This document shows, piece after piece, positions 7,652 to 19,800 of a stretch of DNA of 64,000 nucleotides. Both the position numbers and the translations under genes were made by a program. The DNA comes from Luteibaculum oceani. GTDB taxonomy: Bacteria > Bacteroidota > Bacteroidia > Flavobacteriales_D > Luteibaculaceae. The notes below the pieces were generated by a model that saw nothing but the letters and a program-made list of their open reading frames with translations, made no database searches and was not told the DNA's origin. The DNA lies in contig NZ_VORB01000001.1 in assembly GCF_007995015.1 (NCBI RefSeq), positions 1-64,000 of the forward strand, written 5' to 3'. Position 1 is the first letter of the stretch. The number at the start of each line of letters is the position of its first letter.

Positions 7652-8695
7652 TTAACGCAATCTTTTAATCCAAACCAGTGCTTGCAATAAAAGGGCAGCC
7701 GAAAATAACATGGCCACAAAATACCAGGTTACAGGTAGTTGATCCCAAACCAAATTCAATAGAATTACTGCAATACAATAGCCGTATAAAATTACAGCTA
7801 CAGGACCATGACGCCTTTTATTATCGTCGATTAAGATGTGATGCACGTGATTCTTATCCGGGGAAAATGGGGAAACTCCATTTAAGGCTCGAATTGCAAA
7901 AACTCTTAGCGTGTCTATGAGTGGATAAGACAAAATAGACATTGCCAAAACAGGCTTGGAAACGGGTCTTAAAAACTCCCAATCTGGTTGGGTAGGGTAA
8001 TTTATAAGCTTCATTGCCAAAATGGCCAAAACGAAACCAATAACCAAACTCCCAGAGTCGCCCATAAATATTTTGGCTGGAGAAAAATTAAAGACTAAGA
8101 AGCCACTAAGCGCACCCGCTAATGATATAGCTAGGGTAGTCCAAAACAGGTCGCCACACTGATAGAAGTAAAAAGCAAAAAACAAGGAGGCCAAACACCC
8201 AATACCTGCTGCCAAACCATCTATACCGTCTATTAAATTCATTGAATTTATTATGACGATATAAGTAAAAATACTGAGGCTGTACGAAACGATATCGGGT
8301 AATTGATGTAGCCCAAATATCCCCCCCATACTTACTATTCTAATATCAGCTAGATAAACCAGAATGTACCCAACAATAAGATGAGCAATCAGCTTTTTAA
8401 GTGCGGATAAGCCAGTTATATCGTCTTTTAACCCAACGTAAAAGAGGATAAGCAAACAGCAAATGAGGTATCTAAATTCGTTACCCGTGTTAACATCAGT
8501 AACTGGGGCGAACAAGCAAAATGTAATTAAAAAACAAGCGAATATCGAAACACCACCAATGGTTGGAGTAGAATACACATGTACCTTCCTTTTTCGATCC
8601 GGAACATCCACCAGGTGCTTAATTTTCGCCACCTTAATGACAACCGGTGTTGCCACCAGCATTAAAATTATTCCGCAAAAAAACACTTCGAACAT
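7652..8695 (-). CDS. WecA/TagO-like undecaprenyl-phosphate sugar-phosphate transferase
   Basis: A polytopic membrane enzyme of the MraY/WecA family that loads the first sugar phosphate onto undecaprenyl phosphate. In 347 residues it shows the catalytic NSMNLIDGIDGLAAGIG loop (Asp pair), the KIFMGDSGSLVIGF motif, and the basic/His loop DKNHVHHILID that in WecA-type enzymes contacts the nucleotide sugar. About ten helices are visible. It is placed between two outer-membrane barrel genes and downstream of gmd-fcl, which suggests polysaccharide or O-antigen initiation rather than peptidoglycan. The sugar substrate cannot be told. Confidence 0.88.
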   Translation of the reverse strand: MFEVFFCGIILMLVATPVVIKVAKIKHLVDVPDRKRKVHVYSTPTIGGVSIFACFLITFCLFAPVTDVNTGNEFRYLICCLLILFYVGLKDDITGLSALKKLIAHLIVGYILVYLADIRIVSMGGIFGLHQLPDIVSYSLSIFTYIVIINSMNLIDGIDGLAAGIGCLASLFFAFYFYQCGDLFWTTLAISLAGALSGFLVFNFSPAKIFMGDSGSLVIGFVLAILAMKLINYPTQPDWEFLRPVSKPVLAMSILSYPLIDTLRVFAIRALNGVSPFSPDKNHVHHILIDDNKRRHGPVAVILYGYCIAVILLNLVWDQLPVTWYFVAMLFSAALLLQALVWIKRLR

Positions 8696-8698
8696 ACA

Positions 8699-10105
8699 CT
8701 AAAAATCTAGGCGACGACCAAACAAATGGGTAGCCAATCTAACATAAATATTTCGGTCTAAACCGCTAACTGCGTAGCCACATTGAATTTTTAAGTGATA
8801 ACTGGGGTTTATCACATACCCCAATCCAAAATCGCCTACTAATCTAGTGTTTCGCGTACCGCTTGGTGCCTTGTATACAGAGTATATTACCCCTGTTCCG
8901 TGAAGGAAAAATCGCTTGTAACTCGCCTCACTTTCCAAAAGGGTCTGCTGATCTCCCATATCTCCATTTGCCGGAAATATTCCAGAATACTCGCTTAACA
9001 GAGCAACATCCGAGAACCATAATTTTTCTGCCCTAAATCGCAGTCCAAATTCCCGTTGTAAATTAAATTCTCCTCCTAGCTGAAATTGGCCATTTTCAGT
9101 AAAAAAATCCACAAATGCTGTTCCGTAAAATTTAAGGTAGTTATTGGGTTTAAAGAGTATATCCAATGTAACCGAGTTACTTTCCACTCTTTCATCTGGT
9201 TTATCATCTTTTATGTGACGTGCCAAAACTCCCAAAAGCGGAATCGGATTATAGTCGTACCAAGTGGCTGGATTTTCCTTCGAATCCATCAACAACCCTT
9301 CGTCTTTATGCGACCTGCTATATCTCAACTCCCCAAGTCCTACACTTAACTTTTTAGATACATCATAGATAATACTAGATTTAACTCCCCTATTTTGCTG
9401 AAACTGAGCTTCCGCACTTGCTGTTTTCTTTATGCGTTCGGAACTGCTTAAACGAAACCACACATTTTCTAAGCGCAGTTTATTTTGGTATAGATTGATG
9501 GAAGATTGGAGAAAAGGGTAAGAGGCAAAATTTCTTCCGAACACCAGATTTCTGTATCCCGCACCCTGAATAACCTTACCGTAACCACCTTTTAAGTGCC
9601 ATCCTTCAGTAGGATTCAGAGCTATAGTTCCTCCTGCGTTATTGGCATCGAAACCGTTTTCTTTAAAACGCTTCCAACGACTGTACTCCGGAATAGCGCC
9701 ATGACTTTCGTAGAATTCAGATAAAAAGGATGGAGGATGAACTGTTTGCATCTCCAAAATATAGGCCTCAATCTCAAGGTTATTGCCAAATACTCCTACG
9801 TAAGCTCCTCGCCCATTGCGCCACCAATAATCTCCATTAAACTTCGAGTTTCTTCCAACTATTTGGTCTAAAAGGGGCGTTATAACGATATCCGTCTTGT
9901 CATCCCTTACAGATACTAGGGGTTCGGTTACAAGCCGCTGAAGAAAATTCCGTGAATCTATATTTGTATCCAAGCGGATAATAGGCGATTGATCCAATTT
10001 AATGTCGCCACCTCTTACTTGTGCCTTTGCTTCAATGGATAAAAGGGAAATAAAGAGAAGGGTTATTATGGATTTATGCAGAATATTTTGACGTAAACTC
10101 TTCAT
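8699..10105 (-). CDS. Outer-membrane beta-barrel protein of the polysaccharide locus (RemB/Wzi-like)
   Basis: The 468-residue protein begins with a long signal peptide (residues 1-29, ending AKAQ). The N-terminal part contains [17 protein letters not shown] and [18 protein letters not shown], and the rest consists of amphipathic strands ending in an aromatic residue, as in outer-membrane barrels. It resembles, by architecture, Bacteroidota barrels annotated near gliding or capsule functions, but I cannot name it with certainty. Its start overlaps the fcl stop by 32 bases; the signal peptide fixes this start. It is co-directional with gmd, fcl and the WecA-like gene. Confidence 0.65.
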   Translation of the reverse strand: MKSLRQNILHKSIITLLFISLLSIEAKAQVRGGDIKLDQSPIIRLDTNIDSRNFLQRLVTEPLVSVRDDKTDIVITPLLDQIVGRNSKFNGDYWWRNGRGAYVGVFGNNLEIEAYILEMQTVHPPSFLSEFYESHGAIPEYSRWKRFKENGFDANNAGGTIALNPTEGWHLKGGYGKVIQGAGYRNLVFGRNFASYPFLQSSINLYQNKLRLENVWFRLSSSERIKKTASAEAQFQQNRGVKSSIIYDVSKKLSVGLGELRYSRSHKDEGLLMDSKENPATWYDYNPIPLLGVLARHIKDDKPDERVESNSVTLDILFKPNNYLKFYGTAFVDFFTENGQFQLGGEFNLQREFGLRFRAEKLWFSDVALLSEYSGIFPANGDMGDQQTLLESEASYKRFFLHGTGVIYSVYKAPSGTRNTRLVGDFGLGYVINPSYHLKIQCGYAVSGLDRNIYVRLATHLFGRRLDF

Positions 10106-11006
10106 AAACAGATTTTATTCCCTCTTGGAGAGAAATTTTTGCTTTCCAGCCCAAGTTATTAATACGTGTAACATCCATCAATTTTCTTGGTGTACCGTCG
10201 GGCTTACTCGTGTCATGTACAATTTCACCTTCAAAGCCAACGATGTCTTTTATCAACTCGGCAAGCTCCAGAATAGATAAGTCTTCTCCTACTCCAACAT
10301 TCAAGAACTGGGAATCATTATAATTATCCATTAGGAACAAACAAGCCTCCGCCAGATCATCTACGTGCAAGAACTCTCGTTTTGGAGAGCCCGTACCCCA
10401 AAGGGTAACGCTTTTACTACCGTTCAACTTAGCCTCGTGAAACTTTCTGATTAAGGCCGGCAGTACATGCGAATTTTGAGGGTCGTAATTATCATTTGGA
10501 CCGTACAAATTGGTCGGCATGGCAGAAATAAAATTGCAGTTGTACTGGTTTCTATACTCTTCGCACAACTTTATTCCCGCAATTTTTGCAATGGCGTAAG
10601 GTTCATTTGTTGGCTCCAGGTATCCGCTAAGCAAATACTCCTCTTTTAAAGGCTGTGGAGCAAGCTTTGGGTAGATACAAGATGAGCCTAAAAAGAGTAG
10701 TTTTTCAGATTTAAAATCATGTGCGGCCTTTATGATGTTGGAGGCAATCAGCAAATTATCATACAGGAAGTCGGCACGATAAGTGTTGTTTGCAACTATC
10801 CCCCCAACCTTAGCAGCAGCTAGAAAAACAATCTCTGGTTTTTCGGATTCAAAAAAAGTGTTTACAGCAGACTGGTTGCGTAAATCCAGCTCAGAACTGG
10901 TTTTATACACCAGATTGCTATAGCCTTCTTGCTTCAATTTTCGAACGATGGCAGACCCCACCATCCCCCTATGTCCGGCTACATAGATTTTGGCGGCTTT
11001 ATTCAT
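10074..11006 (-). CDS. fcl: GDP-L-fucose synthase
   Basis: Epimerises and reduces GDP-4-keto-6-deoxymannose to GDP-L-fucose with NADPH. The 310-residue short-chain dehydrogenase has the N-terminal nucleotide motif [14 protein letters not shown], the catalytic Ser in GSSCIYP and the YxxxK pair in YAIAKIAG, and the family patterns [10 protein letters not shown] and [11 protein letters not shown]. It overlaps gmd by 8 bases (start within the gmd end), so the two steps are translationally linked. Length and motifs are normal. Confidence 0.95.
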   Translation of the reverse strand: MNKAAKIYVAGHRGMVGSAIVRKLKQEGYSNLVYKTSSELDLRNQSAVNTFFESEKPEIVFLAAAKVGGIVANNTYRADFLYDNLLIASNIIKAAHDFKSEKLLFLGSSCIYPKLAPQPLKEEYLLSGYLEPTNEPYAIAKIAGIKLCEEYRNQYNCNFISAMPTNLYGPNDNYDPQNSHVLPALIRKFHEAKLNGSKSVTLWGTGSPKREFLHVDDLAEACLFLMDNYNDSQFLNVGVGEDLSILELAELIKDIVGFEGEIVHDTSKPDGTPRKLMDVTRINNLGWKAKISLQEGIKSVYEEFTSKYSA

Positions 11007-12087
11007 GATAGTTCATCACTTTATGGCCACCTTTTAGCAGGTATTTATCTCTTTGGAATAAGCTAAGATCGGCCTGAACCATATCTTTAACAAGGCCTTC
11101 TAAATCATATTTTGGTTCCCAGCCCAATTCTTTTTTCGCCTTACTAGCGTCTCCTACTAATAAATCTACTTCTGCAGGTCGGTGGTAGCGTTCATCTATT
11201 TCAACTAAAACATTTCCAGTTGCTTTATCTAGACCTTTTTCGTCGACTCCGCTTCCTTTCCACTCCAACTCTATTCCAACCTCCTTAAAAGCAAGGTTAA
11301 CAAAGTGTCTAACCTCGTAGGTTTTTCCTGTTGCCAATACAAAGTCATCAGCGGTTTCTTGCTGCAGCATGCGCCACATACCTTCAACGTAGTCCTTGGC
11401 GTGTCCCCAATCGCGTTTAGCATCGAGATTTCCTAAGTACAGTTTATCCTGAAGTCCGAGTTTAATTTTAGCAACTGCTCTTGTTATTTTTCTTGTAACA
11501 AAAGTCTCCCCCCTAAGTGGTGATTCGTGGTTAAATAGTATTCCGTTGCATGCGTACATTCCGTAGGCTTCACGGTAATTTTTGGTAATCCAAAAGGCAT
11601 ATAACTTAGCCACCCCGTATGGAGATCTAGGGTAAAATGGCGTGGTCTCTTTTTGAGGAATCTCCTGTACCAACCCGTAAAGTTCCGATGTAGAAGCTTG
11701 ATAGAATTTTGTTTTCTTTTCCAGGCCACAAATCCTAATTGCCTCTAACAAGCGCAAAGTACCCACTCCATCAGCGTTTGCTGTATACTCTGGCATTTCA
11801 AAAGAAACTTGTACGTGCGATTGAGCTGCTAGGTTATATATTTCATCAGGTTGCACCTCCTGCACAATACGAATAAGATTAGTGGAGTCGGTTAAGTCTG
11901 AGTAGTGTAACTTAAATCGAATATTTTTTTCGTGAGGATCCTGGTATAAGTGATCTATTCTATCGGTATTAAAAAGAGATGCTCTCCTTTTTAAACCATG
12001 CACTTCATATCCTTTTTCTAGTAGGAGTTCTGCTAAATAAGCACCATCCTGTCCAGTGATTCCTGTAATTAAAGCTACCTTCTTCAT
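10999..12087 (-). CDS. gmd: GDP-mannose 4,6-dehydratase
   Basis: Catalyses the first step from GDP-mannose to GDP-fucose or related deoxysugars. The 362-residue protein shows the [15 protein letters not shown] nucleotide-binding start, the [15 protein letters not shown] segment, the catalytic region [10 protein letters not shown] with YGVAKLYA, and [18 protein letters not shown], all typical of GMD. It is the first gene of the polysaccharide run; a -7 element is 21-28 bases upstream of the ATG. No odd residues were seen. Confidence 0.96.
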   Translation of the reverse strand: MKKVALITGITGQDGAYLAELLLEKGYEVHGLKRRASLFNTDRIDHLYQDPHEKNIRFKLHYSDLTDSTNLIRIVQEVQPDEIYNLAAQSHVQVSFEMPEYTANADGVGTLRLLEAIRICGLEKKTKFYQASTSELYGLVQEIPQKETTPFYPRSPYGVAKLYAFWITKNYREAYGMYACNGILFNHESPLRGETFVTRKITRAVAKIKLGLQDKLYLGNLDAKRDWGHAKDYVEGMWRMLQQETADDFVLATGKTYEVRHFVNLAFKEVGIELEWKGSGVDEKGLDKATGNVLVEIDERYHRPAEVDLLVGDASKAKKELGWEPKYDLEGLVKDMVQADLSLFQRDKYLLKGGHKVMNYHE

Positions 12088-12107
12088 TTCTTATACGGGT
12101 AAGGCCA

Positions 12108-12115
12108 CAAACTTA
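12108..12115 (-). promoter_or_regulatory. Predicted -7 element of gmd
   Basis: The minus strand reads TAAGTTTG, matching TAnnTTTG, 20 bases before the gmd ATG. The implied leader is about 14 bases. No clear -33 element is present. Confidence 0.45.
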
Positions 12116-12188
12116 GGTTTTTAAGATAGTTTTAGAAAGTAAATTTTATCCTCAAAGCCAGTAAATGAGCGGCAAAAAACAATCATGC

Positions 12189-12221
12189 AAAAAAAAACCA
12201 CCTAGCCGATGCTAGGTGGTT
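12189..12221 (-). terminator. Rho-independent terminator after tonB
   Basis: A perfect 11-bp stem (12196-12206 with 12211-12221) and a CGAT tetraloop, followed on the minus strand by a run of T (12195 down to 12189). It lies 24 bases after the tonB stop and separates tonB from the gmd promoter. Confidence 0.92.
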
Positions 12222-12244
12222 GTACAATTATAAATATCCGACAA

Positions 12245-12913
12245 TTACCTAAGGGTAAACCTTACTGGTAAGTTGTACTGAACTTTCACTTTTTTACCAC
12301 GCTGCTCACCTGGTGTCCATTTTGGCATAGAGCGAACAACTCTTAACGCTTCTTCGTCGCATCCTCCGCCAATTCCGCGTAGAACTCTAGCGTCTGAAAC
12401 AGAACCATCTTTCTCAACTACGAAGGTTACGAACACTACCCCTTGGATACCTGCATCTTGTGCCATGGTTGGGTACTTAATGTTCTTTCCTAAGTATTTA
12501 AAAAGCTCTGCATCTCCACCAGGGAATTGAGGCATTTGCTCAACAATGGTAAAAATCTCTTCTTCTTCTACTTCTTCTGCCGGCATCTCAACGATTTCAA
12601 CGTCGGTGTCTTCATCAACCTCAAGGTCCATAACCTCAAGTTCTTCTTCAACATCCTCCTCATCGTCTACAATTTCGATAACAGTTGTAGGTTGTGGTGG
12701 TGGAGGTGGTGGAGGTGGCTGCACTTGTGCAATAGGCACAATTTCCTCCTCGATAAGATCTAATTGTAATTCACCTAAGGAAGATATTTCCTTATCGTAG
12801 GTGGTATACTCAAATGCCAATAGCACCAAGGCCAAGGCAAAGACTAACCCCACGAATAAAAATCCGCTGCGTTTGTTTTCTAGGTTAGCTTCTGGGTTTT
12901 TCTTTAACTCCAT
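12245..12913 (-). CDS. TonB-type energy transducer
   Basis: Couples the proton motive force to outer-membrane receptors. The 222 residues show a short cytoplasmic start, one transmembrane helix (about 17-35), a proline run (66-73) and a very acidic linker (about 80-125, full of Glu and Asp rather than the usual Pro-Lys), then a TonB C-terminal domain (about 126-222) with KYPTMAQDAGIQGVVFVTF and the final VQYNLPVRFTLR. The partner ExbB/ExbD genes are not in the window, so this is one of probably several TonB paralogues. It has its own promoter element and terminator, so it is likely monocistronic. Confidence 0.9.
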   Translation of the reverse strand: MELKKNPEANLENKRSGFLFVGLVFALALVLLAFEYTTYDKEISSLGELQLDLIEEEIVPIAQVQPPPPPPPPQPTTVIEIVDDEEDVEEELEVMDLEVDEDTDVEIVEMPAEEVEEEEIFTIVEQMPQFPGGDAELFKYLGKNIKYPTMAQDAGIQGVVFVTFVVEKDGSVSDARVLRGIGGGCDEEALRVVRSMPKWTPGEQRGKKVKVQYNLPVRFTLR

Positions 12914-12929
12914 ATTGTGCAGTTTGCCT

Positions 12930-12937
12930 CAAAAATA
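12930..12937 (-). promoter_or_regulatory. Predicted -7 element of tonB
   Basis: The minus strand reads TATTTTTG, matching TAnnTTTG, 16 bases before the tonB ATG. The implied leader is about 10 bases. Confidence 0.5.
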
Positions 12938-12998
12938 GAGGATTTGTTTAATCTAAACGAAATTCCGAGGCGTTTATTTTTTGCTTTTTTCTAATTCC

Positions 12999-13382
12999 CT
13001 ATAAATAGAATAATCGCTTTCCGTATAGAACCCGAAATCCTGTTAATCCAGCCAAAATTCCAGACATGTTGGCTAAAATATCCATCCATTCAAAATTTCT
13101 ATCCACCACCCAATTCTGTAAAATCTCGGTAAGACACGAAAATGTAATTACCAAAACGAGTGAAAAAACTATGGGGTGGTATCGAAATCCGCCGTGTATG
13201 TATTCCTTTTTAACTCCAATTATGGTAACCAGGGTAAAAATAAAATACAAGGTAAAGTGGATGACCTTATCCATGCTAAACTCTCCCAGGTTATTTTCTG
13301 GAAACCAAGAAGAGGGGATTAATCCAAGGACCAGGATAATTAGTCCCCAAATTATACTCACCACATGGAAACGGAATACCAA
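12999..13382 (-). CDS. VanZ-like small membrane protein
   Basis: The 127-residue protein has four hydrophobic helices and the VanZ-family features KVIHFTLYFIFT and a helix with CLTEILQNWVVDRNFEWMDILANMSGILAG, where the conserved E-x-x-Q and DxxxN residues are present. The function of such proteins in this phylum is unknown; the family name comes from teicoplanin resistance and does not imply resistance here. The start is a TTG at 13382, 9 bases after the gcvH stop in the same frame; a GTG-GTG pair a few codons on is an alternative. It is probably translated from the gcvH transcript. Confidence 0.75.
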   Translation of the reverse strand: MVFRFHVVSIIWGLIILVLGLIPSSWFPENNLGEFSMDKVIHFTLYFIFTLVTIIGVKKEYIHGGFRYHPIVFSLVLVITFSCLTEILQNWVVDRNFEWMDILANMSGILAGLTGFRVLYGKRLFYL

Positions 13383-13391
13383 AACGGAATC

Positions 13392-13763
13392 TTACAGAAT
13401 AGCCTTGTAGTCGTCTGCAGATAATAGACTATCTACATTTGTATCGGCCATCTTAATCTTTATCATCCATCCTTTACCGTATGGATCTTCATTTACCAAC
13501 TCAGGATTATCTTCTAACTCCTCGTTAAATTCCATTACCTCACCGGTAAGTGGCATAAACAAGTCAGAAACAGTTTTAACAGCCTCTACCGACCCAAAAA
13601 CTTCTCCCTCTTCAACGTCATCACCTACGGTGTCTACGTCTACAAAAACAATATCTCCTAGCTCTCCCTGAGCAAAATCGGTGATACCTACCGTTGCAAT
13701 ATCTCCTTCTATTTTAACCCACTCGTGGTCTTTGGTGTACTTTAAATCTGCTGGAATATTCAT
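13392..13763 (-). CDS. gcvH: Glycine cleavage system H protein
   Basis: The lipoyl carrier that shuttles the aminomethyl group among the P, T and L proteins. The 123 residues match the H-protein length, with the [12 protein letters not shown] start and the lipoylation segment [12 protein letters not shown], where Lys63 would carry the lipoyl group. The gcvP and gcvT genes are not nearby; a lone gcvH after sprA is a familiar arrangement in Flavobacteria. A -7 element lies just upstream, so it need not depend on sprA transcription. Confidence 0.95.
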   Translation of the reverse strand: MNIPADLKYTKDHEWVKIEGDIATVGITDFAQGELGDIVFVDVDTVGDDVEEGEVFGSVEAVKTVSDLFMPLTGEVMEFNEELEDNPELVNEDPYGKGWMIKIKMADTNVDSLLSADDYKAIL

Positions 13764-13784
13764 GATTTAATTCTCGTTTGTCGC

Positions 13785-13792
13785 CAAAAATA
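13785..13792 (-). promoter_or_regulatory. Predicted -7 element of gcvH
   Basis: The minus strand reads TATTTTTG, a TAnnTTTG match in the 50-base gap between sprA and gcvH, 21 bases before the gcvH ATG. Confidence 0.5.
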
Positions 13793-13813
13793 ATCAAATA
13801 GCTAAGTCGACCA

Positions 13814-16800
13814 TTACGGTGCTAAAGAATATCTAAAACTTAAACCTGCTCGCGTATTAAATGTTGGGAATGGGATGGATAAAACGGGCTTAGTTACACT
13901 GCGATCGTAATATGCTCTAATGGTAATTTGAGAGTTCACCACATAATCTGCATTGCAACGTATCGAAATGCTTAATCTACCATCCGTAGGATCATTAACC
14001 CCCTCATTAATTTTTCTAATAACGGTAACGTTTCTGGCAATTGATATTTGGGCGTTTGCGTTTATATCACTCTTCAAATCTTTATTCCCTATTTGGAAAG
14101 GGAATTTCACGTCCTTAAACCTGTACCCTATACCAATATCAAAGCCAAGACTCTTTACCTCCGTTATCTGCTGGTTGGTTAAACTCAATGCTACCTGACG
14201 ATCTTTATTAACATTAAGCTTGGTGCTTAAACTGTTTTTCCAACTCACGTTAAATCCAACTAGCGGTGCCAAACTTTCTTGAATTGCAACTGTTGTTATT
14301 TGCCTTTCGGGAATAAAGTCGTTGTTGTCTCCACTTCTTGCCGCATTACCGTTATTATCTGTACTCTGCAGGTTGGTGGTATAACTAGCTCTCGCCGACG
14401 CTTTGTAAGCGTGATTTACCGAAACGTTTCTAAACAATTTTCGCATGGCGGGAACTTTCCCCAGTCCGGTATAAGTTAAATTCCAACTTGGCGCGGGGGT
14501 TTGACCAAAAATATCCAGTGAAACAGAATTTGCAGATTTACCAGTGTACGCCGCCATAAAAGAGGGAATTAATACATGTTGCGAGCTTCCACTGTAACCA
14601 TCGTAATATCCAGACTGCAATACGCCAGAACTGTTGTCATCTTCTTCTCCTAAACGTCTAGAAATTTCTCTTCTATTTTCTAGGAGCTCATCAAATAATG
14701 GGTTGGTAAAATTATCTGGATCATCTGGTGTGAAGGCGGTTTTAAGCATGTTTATAGACATACTAACCGAACCTTGCTCTACCGGGCTTTGCAACTCCCA
14801 AGCATCGGGATTGAATAACAATTGGCCAAACTGATTGGTATCTCCATTGTGCCTGAAAAACCCATTGCTAGAAACCGTTAAGTCTTTATTCCAACTTAAA
14901 TCGATACGCATATCCTTAACCGGTTCTAGATTCAACCTAAGATTATACGTTTCATTTTCGGTGGTGGTGTAAGGCTGGAAAAGCTCTGGTTCTGCTACTA
15001 ACCATCCTTCTTGGGCCGCCATAAATGGGAAGTCTTCATTTTGCTGCCCGAAAACAAAGCCAAACCCTGGTGCATTAAACCCAGGGTCCATCCCCATAAT
15101 ACTGGTCCTCTTTGCATATCCCGGCAACATCATACCCTGGTTTTTGGTGTAGGTAAACGTTGCCGTTTTAGCCGACATCAATAGACTTAGGAACTGTTCT
15201 GCGGGGTTTAAGGCGTTTGGATCCTTTTTCTTCTTTTTATCGGTAGTATCCGATTTATTAGGTTGAATTTTATTAAGGTTGTTTAAAGAACTTACTGCGC
15301 TGCTTCTTGAGCGTGAACGCCTAGCTCTATTTTTCTTGGCAGTTAACTCCCTTAAGAATTTAACCTTGTTGTATAAGCGAGCAAAGGTGGCTTGTCCATT
15401 AATAGATTTGGTATTGCTATTTTGTAGGGTATGCCCCAAACTATCTTGAGAAAACGGTGCTCGCTGCCAATCGTAAGTTCCATTGTATCCCAAATTGGCG
15501 TCTAACCAATCTAAAGCGGGAATTTTACTTAAGGGGATGTTGTAATTCAATCCAACCGTTTGCGTAAAGTGCGTGGTTTCACCAAATTCTCGAATACTCG
15601 CTCTAACGCTATCTACAAAGACCTTGTACTCGTCTTCGAACTGCTTGCTAACCCTTCCAGCAGGTTCCCCAATTACCGCCTCATTATTAGCGTTGTACGT
15701 TAACTTTAACGACTTGGTTAAATCGTATTTTAAATCGTAAACCCTATTCCAGTTAAAGGTTTTAGTATAGTTTGGAGTCGGAGGCAATTCGAACTCTGTA
15801 TTGGAGCGGATTACCTGCTGAGTATATGACCTGTTTACAGTAGTACTGAAGGCAATATTTCTTGGAGATAAGTAAAAGTTAAAGTCTCTAATGGGCGCAA
15901 AGTATTTCCCTTCTTGCAGCCACTCTACCTTTTCGAAGGGTTTTATGCTTTTTGGAATATGATTAAACCCATAGGTCAAACCTCCTCGATAGGTTTTATT
16001 AATCTTATTCTCGGTATTAAAATCTCTGAAGTAGGTTTCGTTGTAGGCATAACTTAACGACAAGTTTTCTACATCGTAAATCTTGGGTTTCTTTTCTGGA
16101 TTAGTTCTTTCCTTTCTAACCCCTGTGAAGTTTATAGATCTCCTTATGGTTTTAGTTTGCGTTCTTCTTAAACGCTTTTCCTTGGCATCTTTGGATAATC
16201 CATCTGTTGCCTGATCAAACTCTAAGTCTGGAGATAGCGGATCGTAGCGAGGATTCACGGTTTGTTCTGAAACTCCCATGTACATTGGAATTTTTATTCC
16301 CGATTCCTCGGGTAAAAATTTCCCTAATTCCAAATTGGTACTGGCATCGTAGCCTTTTCGGGTTTCTTGTTGCCTTTCGTTTACCTTTTTCTCAATAGAC
16401 CCAAAGCCAGGGGTACTGATATTACCCGCCACGGCAACGGTACCAAAATCGGCGAGATCGGCATTTAATCTACCTACGGCAGCCCATCCCCCTTCATTGG
16501 TAAAATCGGTTAAACGCAACTCGTTTACCCAAACCTCTACCGATCTTAATCGACCGTCATCGTTGTTCCAAATATTCTTCTCTCGATACGGATTTCGAAT
16601 CCCTATCATCAAGGTTGTTACATCACTTAAAACAGGGTTCCCCTTAATGGTCACTCTATTTTTACCTATGGTTTTAGAATACTCTATTATGGCAGGATTA
16701 CCGCCATTATTTCGTTCGATTTTCAAATTCTGCAGATCCTCGAACTCGATAACCATGTTGTTCGCCTCTGGCCAAACACGGTTTGGATCCGTTACTATCC

Positions 16801-19800
16801 CCCCCGAAATATCGGTTGGGGTGAGCGGCATTTCGTACTCGTAGTAGTTATTTTCAAAATCCGATCCCAAACGAACAAAAACAGTGATATCTCCATAATT
16901 CAGAGGTAAGCTCTCGGAGATATTTTCTCCGTGAACGTACATTTGAATTTTCTTGTATTGTCTAACATCGAACTGGGTATTTTTAAATCCAGCCTTTGCC
17001 TCCCCGTCGTTTAAGTTCTGAGAACGCAAAACCAATGCTTGCTCGTTTAGTTCCCGCGCGTTGGTTGTAGATACATCTCGCTCCCTTGCTATCCCTGGAG
17101 GCAGCACATAATTTACCGGCTCACGTTGAGAGTTTTCCTCAATATTCACAGCCGCAATATCGAAGCTACTGGTAACCGCCGGAAGCGGTGCATCTGGATC
17201 CAGTAATGCCTTTTGGTACTTACGCCATTCTCCTCGCACCAACTCCAATCTTGCAAACCTTAAATTTGCCTGCTCAGACCACCCCTTCATGAACATTCTG
17301 ATAAAACGGATGGCTCTTAAATCTTGAATTCCACCAATAGTTGCTTCTGGAGCGCGAACGGGTACTTTAAACTGGTACCATTTTACTGGTTTCTCGGCTC
17401 CATTGGGGAGTTCGGGAACCGCCTCAACAACGTTGGTAATGAAATTCTGTCCAACAACCATATCCTCAGGTCTTAGAGAAACTCGGTATTGGAAATAACT
17501 TTCCGATTCTGATAAGTTGTTATCCAGGTTAACGTCCTCTGTAGTTGGAATTGCAGTAGCCGAAGTTGGATAGTTTTCCGGACTATCTTGAGTGGTAGGC
17601 GAGTTACCTTCTACTCCATTGTATCTTTTATAGCGCTCTATAATATCGAGACTAGCATCATCGTAATCTGTACCTCGATAATAATGGTAATTATCATTCG
17701 CAGGGTCATTCACAATCGCATTATACGCTTCGGGACTAACCCTTGGACGGATGGCATCCAAAAATGGTTTAAAGAAAGTACGCTCAGCTAAATCCGGTAA
17801 TCCATCCATACCCACATCCTGGGTTTTGGTAGAATTATCGGAGTTATCAAAGGCGTTAACTATACTTTGTTTTTTGGGTATCAATCCCCAAACGGTAGTA
17901 TCCAATTGCGCATCGATGTCCGATGGATTTTTAGGAAGACCATTCTCAAAACTCTTTCTCGAATCCTTTAAGATATCCTCCGAAATATTCCCTAGGTTAA
18001 AATACAGATCACCACCAGTAGTATTTTTAGAATCCTCGTTAAAGGGATCCATTAACCAGAACTGAATGAACTCAACGTTGTTTTGTTCGAAATTGGAAGT
18101 AGAAATTCTTTTCATAATCCCCCCCCAAGATTCCTCCGGATTACTCAGGCTACCGTCTGGCTCTAGGTTGGGGTTAAAGTTATAGGGACCTCTTTCTTTC
18201 GGGAAGAAGTTTAAATCAAAAACGGCAATGTTTGCAGGAGTTTGAGGCGCTAATTGGCGGTTGGGAAATACTTCCTGTTCCAGTACCTGACGCTGAAAAT
18301 GGTTAGAACGAATATCGTCGTCTATATTATCAGGGGTTAGATTATCGTTTCTAAAGAATAACGGATCAATAACGTGCCACGCCAATTGTGCTCTGTCGTA
18401 CCCATATTCCAGATTATTGGTTTTCCCACCATTGGGAAATAAAGTTGGCTGCCCTTGCGGTGCAGAAGCTAAACTCCAGCCGTTCGCAGATCTTAAATCA
18501 ATGGTAGATTGTGAACCTTCGAAATCATCGATGTAGGCATTTCCACCTTGACCAATTGCTCTGGAGTGCCCTGGTATTAACTGAGCAAATTCCCCGTTGA
18601 AACTAATATTCGACTTCTCCTTAGTGCTAATAAATGGAAGTCCATCCACCAACTTTGTTAGGAAGGGAGCCTCTTTTTGGAAAGCAACATCAAACCCATA
18701 AATGGTATTGTTAATGGGTTCATCGCCAAAATTAACTTTTGGAGTGATGGGTCGTTCGCTAAGATTTAAAATGGTTGCACCAATGTTTATGTCTTTGCTA
18801 ACTCGATAATCGAAACGTCCTCCAATAAGGGTTTTCTGTTGTACCGAGAACAATGAGTTAGACTCCAAACTGATTTTGATGGGGGTTTGCGACTCCAGTA
18901 ACCCTTGATTTATAATGGTTACCCTACCCAAATTGTAATCTACGGTATAATCGACATTTTCTTTAAGTACCACCCCACCAGCAGAAACCACCACTGAACC
19001 TTCGGGTATGTTTAAAGCGTTAAGCGAAATTTCCGATCCCGAGGCAGACTTGTATTCTCCCGCCATACTAAATCGGTTTTTCTCTGGAATTTGTTGCGCA
19101 GCAATAACCGTGGAATCGTAAAGCTCCTTGAAAACGACATTTGCAATGGTATCGGGCGGAACCCCAGCAGCAATAAGCTGTTTCTCTAGAAACTCACCAA
19201 AGGGTTCAACAGAGGTTAAGTATATCCTACCATTTCTGGCATTTATAGTTCCTCCGTTAGTTGCAGCACCATCCACAAAGTCAAAAACTCCATCAGGATT
19301 TGAGGCACCCACAGCATCTAAACGATCTAAGCCCACCACCTGAAGCAAAGGTTTGTCTTCCACCCCTTTTAATGGCAAATAATTAATGTTCACCCCTATT
19401 TCTGGGCTGTTGTACAGCACATTTAAGGTAAAGTCTTGCTTATTTACTTGGTAGGCGTTTATCGAGTAAACGTTTTTCATCATCAGATCCCAAAGGGGAA
19501 TACGAGGGTTGATGATGGTAGGCTTAATAAGTTTTAGCAACAGCGCTTTAGGTGGATTTACCCCATCAGTAGAAAGCTGTCCTACCTGGTAGGTTTCTCC
19601 ATTTAAAGTATACTCAAATGCAACTGCCAATACTTCGTCGTTGTTAAGAGGCTGGGAATTAAGCGTAATAAAACCTAGTCTTGGGTTTAAGCTAAAATCG
19701 CTGTCTCTTAATTTCCTAGCACTTTCCAGTTTCTCGAAATGGACGGCAGAAACATAACCCTTTGCCTCTAAAGCACTGGCAGCATTACTAAAACCTGTTA

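Noticed and set aside
12527-12800. Two overlapping plus-strand frames with Ser-rich and Gly-rich runs
   Set aside because: They are the antisense of the acidic and proline-rich part of TonB.
12999-13382. Glycopeptide resistance from the VanZ-like gene
   Set aside because: Only the small membrane family is shared; no vanHAX-type genes are present and the gene accompanies gcvH.
18119-18126. Run of eight C (G8 in sprA), and a G7 in the WecA-like gene at 8321-8327, as phase-variation tracts
   Set aside because: Both encode Gly-Gly in frame within conserved-looking protein, and neither lies near a start codon or promoter. Slippage is possible but not supported.
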